NCBI GenBank assembly: GCA_946482375.1
Contig: CAMLRH010000074.1
Location: 1 to 9,919, forward strand
Reading direction: 5' to 3'
Length of the DNA stretch: 9,919 nt
Source of the DNA: an uncultured Caulobacteraceae bacterium
GTDB taxonomy: Bacteria; Pseudomonadota; Alphaproteobacteria; Caulobacterales; Caulobacteraceae
Part shown: in pieces, positions 6,184 to 9,919 of the stretch
Layout: each line of letters starts with the position of its first letter
Numbering within the stretch: position 1 is the first letter of the stretch
Position numbers and translations under genes: made by a program
The notes under the pieces: model-generated
Told to the model about the DNA's origin: nothing
The model's database searches: none
The model's input: the letters and a program-made list of their open reading frames with translations, nothing else

Positions 6184-7068
6184 TTGAGACGCATCCTCTT
6201 CGCCACCCTGATCGCCGGCATGACCGCCGCGCCGGCCGAGGCCCAGGTCATCCGTCAGGAGCAGGTCACCGTCGCGGTGAACCCGGCCGCCATCCCGCCG
6301 CCCGATCCCGAGGCCTGGTGGACGGATAAATGGCCGGCCAAGCCCGAAGCCCTGAACCCGCTTCGCCGCCGCATCGGGCGCGGCGAGCGCCCGCCGGGCA
6401 TGAACATCGACAACGGCGTCCCGCCCCTGCTCTACCGGCTGTGGATGCTGCCGCCCTTGCAGGAACAGCTGGTCCGGCGCGGCGAGGCCGTCGTCGAGAT
6501 GTGGGCGCGGCCCGCCGAGACGGTCCGACAGGCCGTCGTGCGGGTGACCTTGCGCGGCGACGGCCGCGCCTTCGTTTCCGGCCGCGCCGGCTTTGGCTGC
6601 TGCGAGCCGGAGGTCTATCGGCTGGTAATGTTCGACCAGGAACTGCCGCCCGACCGCGCCGCCGCTGTGCGCGCCATCGTGCAGGACCCGCTGTGGGGCC
6701 AGCCGCGCTTCGCCGAGATCGTCGAAGATGGCGCCACCGTCGATATGCTGTGCGTCAACGGCATCTCCTACGACGTGAGCCTGGTCGTGCCCGGCGGCGG
6801 GCGTTCGCTGCATCGGGCTTGCTCCGGCGAGCAGGTGGGGTCCATCCAGCCCGTGCTGACGGCCTTGCTGAGCGCCGCCATGGGTTACGAGCCGCGCTTC
6901 GACGTCGTCTTCCCGCGCGGGGCTCGCTTCGAGCAGGCCAGGAGCGACTATCAAGCGCTGCTGGCGCGCGGCGGCCAGTTGCAGACCGCGCCGGACACGC
7001 CCGAGCAGGTGACGCTGGTCCCCGAGCCGCCGCCCGAGGAGGCGGATCCGGCGGTCCCGGTCCAGTAG
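6184..7068 (+). CDS. Exported protein of unknown function
   Basis: 294 residues from a TTG start, not recognised. The N-terminus MRRILFATLIAGMTAAPAEA is a classic Sec signal peptide (two Arg, hydrophobic core, AEA cleavage site near residue 20). TTG 6184 is chosen because it gives this complete signal and has GGAG (6174-6177) 6 nt upstream; the next ATG would cut into the hydrophobic core. The mature protein starts with a Pro-rich stretch (NPAAIPPPDPEAWW). A central region has four cysteines (C139, C140, C190, C213), possibly disulfide-bonded, within what look like beta segments (AVVRVTLRGDGRAFVSG, SYDVSLVV). It ends in a Pro/Glu-rich tail. No lipobox is present. It begins 16 nt after ilvN and may be co-transcribed by read-through, but nothing links it to amino-acid synthesis. 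Confidence 0.78.
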   Translation: MRRILFATLIAGMTAAPAEAQVIRQEQVTVAVNPAAIPPPDPEAWWTDKWPAKPEALNPLRRRIGRGERPPGMNIDNGVPPLLYRLWMLPPLQEQLVRRGEAVVEMWARPAETVRQAVVRVTLRGDGRAFVSGRAGFGCCEPEVYRLVMFDQELPPDRAAAVRAIVQDPLWGQPRFAEIVEDGATVDMLCVNGISYDVSLVVPGGGRSLHRACSGEQVGSIQPVLTALLSAAMGYEPRFDVVFPRGARFEQARSDYQALLARGGQLQTAPDTPEQVTLVPEPPPEEADPAVPVQ

Positions 7069-7105
7069 CGTTGCCGACGGCGCGGTCTGGCCGCATCATC
7101 ACGGC

Positions 7106-7585
7106 ATGAAAGTCCTCACCGCCGCGGCGCTTGCGCTGGCCATCGCCACCCCCGCCCTCGCCCATGACCCGTCCGCCGTCGCCGAGGAGGTGCGCCAGGC
7201 CGACATCGCCTTCGCCGCCCGCGCCCAGGTGGTTACGCCGGCGCAGGCATTCCGCGAGTTCATGGACGAGACCGAGGGCCAGCTGTTCGGCGCCAAGCCC
7301 ATCGTCGGCGCGGAAGCGATCTACGAGGCTTTCGGCGGCGACCAGCCGGCCAAGCTGAAGCTGCAGTGGGTCCCGACCCAGTGGTGGGGCTCCCGGGGTG
7401 GCGACATGGGCGTCACCACCGGCGAGTGGCGGCGTACCTATCTCGACGGCCGGCCCACGCTGACGGGGCGCTACGTCACCGTCTGGCGCAAGGACGCCAA
7501 GGGCGAATGGAAGGGCCTCGTCGACTTCGGCGAACCGGACGAAACGGCCCGCTCCAACGCGGTGGGCGAACTGCCCAAGCCCTGA
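7106..7585 (+). CDS. Exported NTF2-like (DUF4440/SnoaL-type) protein
   Basis: 159 residues. The signal peptide MKVLTAAALALAIATPALAH would be cleaved near residue 19-20 (ALA). The mature part has the NTF2-like pattern of DUF4440 proteins: an N-terminal helix pair with AFREFMDETEGQLFG (48-62), the segment PIVGAEAIYEAF, and a C-terminal sheet GGDMGVTTGEWRRTYLDGRP (98-117) with GRYVTVWRKDAKGEWKGLVDFGEP (121-144). This fold serves as a small enzyme or ligand pocket; the substrate cannot be read from the sequence. No clear Shine-Dalgarno precedes the ATG, so it may be leaderless or coupled to the upstream exported protein 37 nt away. The ssrA promoter begins 5 nt after its stop. Confidence 0.85.
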   Translation: MKVLTAAALALAIATPALAHDPSAVAEEVRQADIAFAARAQVVTPAQAFREFMDETEGQLFGAKPIVGAEAIYEAFGGDQPAKLKLQWVPTQWWGSRGGDMGVTTGEWRRTYLDGRPTLTGRYVTVWRKDAKGEWKGLVDFGEPDETARSNAVGELPKP

Positions 7586-7590
7586 ATCCT

Positions 7591-7618
7591 TTCAAAACGG
7601 GCCCTTGGCCCCTATATT
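7591..7618 (+). promoter_or_regulatory. ssrA promoter
   Basis: TTCAAA (7591-7596), a 16-nt spacer and TATATT (7613-7618) form a good housekeeping-type promoter, unusually close to the general sigma-70 pattern for this GC-rich sequence. Transcription would start near 7625, just before the acceptor piece of the tmRNA, as expected for a strongly expressed stable RNA. Confidence 0.6.
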
Positions 7619-7957
7619 GGACGTGTTCGGGCTTGCCCGGACTATGGAGATAAACGCGCGCGAAATAAGCGGACTGGACCCGGGTGCGATTCCCGGCGGC
7701 TCCACCAAATCTTCCCGAGTTATCGCGGGATCATGCGGGGCCGATCAGCATCGACAGACGTGTAAAGGCGTTGCTTTCTCTCGGCGTGGCTCACCGTTTC
7801 GGGCCGTTAAACTAACTGCGAACGATAACTTCGCTGAAGAGTATGCGATCGCCGCGTAATGCGGTGCTAGCGAACTCGACCTAAAGCCCTGGGGGTTCAG
7901 ATCCTCAGGCGGGGCTCGGAGGGGGCCTGGCAACAGAACCCCTCCACTTCCTCCAGA
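7619..7957 (+). ncRNA. ssrA: tmRNA, circularly permuted two-piece alphaproteobacterial form
   Basis: tmRNA rescues ribosomes on broken mRNAs and adds a degradation tag. The gene is permuted, with the 3' acceptor piece first. In that piece the T arm is CCGGG (7680-7684), loop TGCGATT, CCCGG (7692-7696). The acceptor strand CGGCTCC (7697-7703) follows, then A and an encoded CCA (7705-7707). After a 29-nt segment to be removed (7708-7736, with stem TCCCG/CGGGA) comes the 5' end of the coding piece, GGGGCCG (7737-7743), which pairs with all seven acceptor bases and keeps the third-pair G-U needed for alanine charging. Helix P2 also joins the pieces: CGTT..TTTC (7769-7778) with GAAA..AGCG (7662-7671). 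The tag frame follows, then a stem GGAGGGG/CCCCTCC (7918-7924 with 7939-7945). CTCCA (7951-7955) may pair with TGGAG (7645-7649). The outer ends are approximate; the identification is very firm. Confidence 0.95.
7818..7859 (+). other. ssrA: tmRNA tag reading frame (degradation tag)
   Basis: The resume codon is GCG at 7818-7820, followed by codons giving ANDNFAEEYAIAA and TAA at 7857-7859. With the alanine carried by the tmRNA itself, the tag is 14 residues long and differs from the known Caulobacter tag (AANDNFAEEFAVAA) only by F to Y and V to I. The AIAA end provides the ClpX-recognised terminal Ala-Ala; the Asn/Asp-rich start is the part bound by SspB. It is not an independently translated gene. 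Confidence 0.93.
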
Positions 7958-7978
7958 TTTCCGACGTCTGTGCCCTGA

Positions 7979-8017
7979 CGCGCCTTTGCGCGGCCCCAAC
8001 GAAACGTTAGGTTTCGT
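7979..8017. repeat. Two small dyads between ssrA and sspB
   Basis: CGCGC-CTTT-GCGCG (7979-7992) and ACGAAAC-GTTAG-GTTTCGT (7999-8017) are perfect inverted repeats with 5-bp and 7-bp arms. Neither has a T-tract. They could be the 3' processing/termination structures of the tmRNA precursor, or the second, AT-richer dyad could be an operator for sspB. The rest of the 457 nt without a protein gene (7586-8042) is the ssrA promoter and tmRNA. Confidence 0.45.
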
Positions 8018-8042
8018 CCGCTTTCCTGAGTTCACGGACGCC

Positions 8043-8543
8043 ATGGCCCAACAGAAGCCGCCACAAGACCTGATGCACTACGAGGCGATGGCGCAGGACG
8101 CCCTGCGCGGCGTCGTCAAGACTGCCTTGCGCAAGGCAGCCGCGCCCGAAGGGCTGCCCGGTGACCACCACTTCTACATCACCTTCCGGACCAAGGCGCC
8201 CGGCGTCTCGGGGCCGCAGGACCTGCTCGGCAAGTACCCCGACGAGATGACCATCGTCCTGCAGCACCAGTACTGGGACCTGGCGCCGGGCGAGACCTTC
8301 TTCACCGTCACCCTGAAGTTCGGCGGCCAGCCGAAGCGGCTGTCGGTGCCCTACGCCGCCGTGACGCGCTTCTACGACCCCTCGGTGCAGTTCCTGCTGC
8401 AGTTCGAGGCGTCGGCCGAGGACGTCCGCGAAGAGCTGCCGGAGCTTGCGCCCGATGGCGAAGCCGAAGCGCTGGCCACCGATGCGCCCCCCGCCGAGGA
8501 GGGGCCGAAGGTGGTCTCTCTCGACCAGTTCAGGAAGAAGTAG
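8043..8543 (+). CDS. sspB: SspB, ClpXP adaptor for tmRNA-tagged proteins (alpha type)
   Basis: 166 residues. SspB binds the SsrA tag and tethers tagged proteins to the ClpX unfoldase of ClpXP, speeding their destruction in the cytoplasm. The N-terminal helix with MHYEAMAQDALRGVVKTALR (11-30) is the family signature of the alpha form. It is followed by the compact beta domain that forms the tag groove (DHHFYITFRTKAPGV at 41-55, MTIVLQHQYWDL, FFTVTLKFGG, RLSVPYAAVTRFYDPSVQFLLQF). A Glu/Ala/Pro-rich flexible linker covers about 123-155, and the C-terminal KVVSLDQFRKK (156-166) is the ClpX-docking tail. ATG 8043 is preferred because the signature helix follows at once; an in-frame TTG at 7986 would add 19 residues read from the intergenic dyads. 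The Shine-Dalgarno is weak (GGA 8036-8038). The gene sits just downstream of ssrA, which encodes its ligand. Confidence 0.94.
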   Translation: MAQQKPPQDLMHYEAMAQDALRGVVKTALRKAAAPEGLPGDHHFYITFRTKAPGVSGPQDLLGKYPDEMTIVLQHQYWDLAPGETFFTVTLKFGGQPKRLSVPYAAVTRFYDPSVQFLLQFEASAEDVREELPELAPDGEAEALATDAPPAEEGPKVVSLDQFRKK

Positions 8544-8549
8544 GCCTTA

Positions 8550-9017
8550 GTGACCGACGTCGCCTCGCCTGAACCCGTTACCCTGACAGACGAGGCGATC
8601 CTGGCGCGTTTCCAGGCGGCCAGGAACCCGCCGAAGGGCTCGCAGCTGGTCGGTTTCCGCATGCTGTCGGTGGAACAGGCGACCCGCACGGTCGAGGTGG
8701 CCTTCGAAGCGTCCGAGCAGTTCTGCAACCCGATGCGCCAGATCCAGGGCGGCTATCTTTGCGTCATGCTCGACGAGTGCATGTCGGTGGCCTGCATGGT
8801 GGCGTCGGGCATGACCTCGGTGGCGCCGACGCTGGAGATGAAGACCAGCTTCTTGCGTCCCGCCACGCCGGGACCGCTGCGCGGCGTCGGCCGGGTGGTG
8901 CGCTGGGGCAAGACCATCGCCTTCACCGAGGGCGAGCTTTACGATGCCGAAGGGCGCCTGGTCGCCAAGGCGACCGGCACGGCCATGCCGACGCCTTTCG
9001 AAAGGTACAAGAAGTAG
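8550..9017 (+). CDS. PaaI-type hotdog-fold thioesterase
   Basis: 155 residues from a GTG start 6 nt after sspB, with AGGAAG at 8532-8537 inside the end of sspB as a ribosome binding site. Hotdog proteins of the PaaI family hydrolyse acyl- or aryl-CoA thioesters. The family pattern is visible: N60 in CNPMRQIQGGYL, then GGYLCVMLDECMSVACM (67-83), which is the long hotdog helix with D75 as the likely catalytic acid, then LEMKTSFLRPATPGPLRGVGRVVRWGKT (95-122) and AEGRLVAKATGTAMP. The protein has a single hotdog domain of normal length, with a short N-terminal lead of about 30 residues and no signal peptide. The CoA substrate cannot be deduced. Its coupling to sspB looks like tight packing rather than shared function, though co-transcription is likely. 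Confidence 0.88.
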   Translation: MTDVASPEPVTLTDEAILARFQAARNPPKGSQLVGFRMLSVEQATRTVEVAFEASEQFCNPMRQIQGGYLCVMLDECMSVACMVASGMTSVAPTLEMKTSFLRPATPGPLRGVGRVVRWGKTIAFTEGELYDAEGRLVAKATGTAMPTPFERYKK

Positions 9018-9043
9018 GGGTGAGACGTTTGGGGGTTCGGTCG

Positions 9044-9832
9044 ATGCTGAAGGTGCTGGCGAGCGCTCTGGCGACGGCCCTGGCCCTCGCCCCGCTTCCC
9101 GCGACCGCCGCTTCGCCGTTCTCGGACTGGGCCGCCGTGGTCATCGCCGGTGACTGGCACGCGCACTCGGGCGGGCCGACCGAGGCCTTCGACAACGCCC
9201 GCCGCGACGTCGCCGCGACCCTGCCGGCGCTGGGCTTCTCGGCCGACAACATCCGCCAGTTCTCGACGCGCCCCGAGCGATATCCCGACACCCGGCCGAT
9301 GCGCACCGAGCTGCAGCCGATCTATGAGACGCTGAGCCAGCTTGCCCAGAAGGCCACGGGCGGTTGCCTCATCTACTACACCTCCCACGGCGGTCCGCCG
9401 GGCGTGGTGCTGGACCGCGAGGGCGAGCAGATGCTGGTGCCGCCGCAGGTGATGGCTGACCTCGTCAACCAGGCCTGCCCCAACCGGCCCTCCGTGGTGG
9501 TGATCTCGGCCTGCTTCTCCGGAGTGTTCATCCCGGCGCTGCAGAAGAACGACCGCATGATCCTCACCGCCGCGCGCAGCGACCGCAGCTCCTTCGGCTG
9601 CGGCGAGGGCGACAAGTATCCCTACTTCGACGACTGCTTCCTGAGTTCCTCTGGCGCGGCCAACGACTTCGCCAAGCTCGGCGAGGCGGTGCAGTCCTGC
9701 GTCGCGCGCCGCGAGATCGAGACCGGCGCCCGCCCGCCATCGGAGCCGCAAATGTGGATCGGTCCTGCCATCAGGCCGATGCTGCCGCTCTACGCCTTCC
9801 GCAACAGCGGCATGACCGCGACCGCGCCGTGA
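9044..9832 (+). CDS. Exported C13-family (caspase-like fold) cysteine peptidase
   Basis: 262 residues. The signal peptide MLKVLASALATALALAPLPA has a cleavage site near residue 22. The mature protein shows the clan CD pattern of the C13 (legumain-like) family: a first beta strand WAAVVIAGDW (29-38), then FDNARRDVAATLPALGF, a strand ending in the catalytic His (LIYYTSHGG, His115), and a strand ending in the catalytic Cys (SVVVISACFSG, Cys157). ILTAARSDRSSFGCGEGDKYPYF (173-195) follows as the usual post-Cys segment. Both catalytic residues are present. ATG 9044 has GGGG 9 nt upstream; an in-frame GTG at 9020, closer to the previous gene, would add RRLGVRS and is also plausible. The substrate is unknown; an envelope or extracytoplasmic peptidase is likely. 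Its stop overlaps the next gene by 4 nt, so the two products may work together. Confidence 0.86.
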   Translation: MLKVLASALATALALAPLPATAASPFSDWAAVVIAGDWHAHSGGPTEAFDNARRDVAATLPALGFSADNIRQFSTRPERYPDTRPMRTELQPIYETLSQLAQKATGGCLIYYTSHGGPPGVVLDREGEQMLVPPQVMADLVNQACPNRPSVVVISACFSGVFIPALQKNDRMILTAARSDRSSFGCGEGDKYPYFDDCFLSSSGAANDFAKLGEAVQSCVARREIETGARPPSEPQMWIGPAIRPMLPLYAFRNSGMTATAP

Positions 9833-9919
9833 AGCCGCCCAGCCTCTTCAAGCTCGCCGTCACGGCCGTCGCGGGTCTCGCCCTGATCGGCCCGGCCGCT
9901 GCGCAGGAGGCGCCCGAAG
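9829..9919 (+). CDS. Start of an exported protein (cut by window end)
   Basis: A GTG at 9829-9831 overlaps the TGA of the C13 peptidase gene (GTGA). It opens a frame that stays open to the window end, giving MKPPSLFKLAVTAVAGLA then LIGPAAAQEAPE. This is a well-formed Sec signal peptide (Lys, hydrophobic core, AAA cleavage site before QEAPE) and supports a real, translationally coupled gene, although only 30 residues are visible. The function cannot be told. The open frame was read directly from the sequence because the gene is too truncated for length-based detection. Confidence 0.66.
   Translation, partial: MKPPSLFKLAVTAVAGLALIGPAAAQEAPE

Noticed and set aside
7605..7859. Open frame of 84 codons reading through the ssrA region
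   Set aside because: It is the tmRNA itself; only its last 13 codons, the tag, are translated, and only after template switching.
8939..9751. Long minus-strand frame opposite the thioesterase and C13 peptidase
   Set aside because: Arg/Gly/His-rich antisense translation without a domain pattern; both plus-strand genes have clear family motifs.

Overview
The window looks like the chromosome of an alphaproteobacterium, most likely of the Caulobacterales (Caulobacter/Phenylobacterium/Brevundimonas relatives). The evidence is uniformly high GC, dense genes with 3-4 nt overlaps and GTG/TTG starts, a circularly permuted two-piece tmRNA whose tag (encoded part ANDNFAEEYAIAA) is close to the known Caulobacter tag, an alpha-type SspB, and an ilvB-ilvN operon behind a branched-chain attenuator. 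The genus is not certain. There is no sign of a phage, plasmid, transposase or CRISPR. This is mostly core chromosome with some lineage-specific secreted proteins.

Layout. 2-1248 (+): the end of hflK and all of hflC, membrane SPFH proteins that control the FtsH protease, translationally coupled through ATGA. 1245-2580 (-): serB (phosphoserine phosphatase), converging on hflC with a shared CTAG double stop, and upstream of it a small secreted protein of unknown function. 2593-3513 (+): miaA (tRNA dimethylallyltransferase) from a TTG start 12 nt from the divergent small gene. 3496-6167 (+): promoter, a leader peptide with Leu-Ile-Val-Leu codons, a terminator-type attenuator, ilvB and ilvN (acetolactate synthase large and small subunits). 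The two subunit genes are separated by a 31-bp perfect inverted repeat of the dispersed palindromic kind. 6184-7585 (+): two exported proteins, one unrecognised and one with an NTF2/DUF4440-like fold. About 7619-7957 (+): ssrA, with acceptor piece first and tag-coding piece second. 8043-9919 (+): sspB, a PaaI-type hotdog thioesterase, an exported C13-type cysteine peptidase, and the start of another exported protein cut by the window edge.

How the genes fit together. Two themes stand out. The first is protein quality control: HflK/HflC modulate FtsH, tmRNA tags stalled nascent proteins, and SspB delivers tagged proteins to ClpXP. Here the tag gene and its adaptor gene are neighbours. The second is amino-acid synthesis: IlvB and IlvN catalyse the first common step to Val/Leu/Ile, with a visible attenuation module, and SerB makes serine. 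The most rewarding stretches to re-examine are the ilvB leader (3496-3680), the ilvB-ilvN inverted repeat (5507-5604) and the ssrA-sspB region (7586-8042). I did not find a clearly new multi-gene system.
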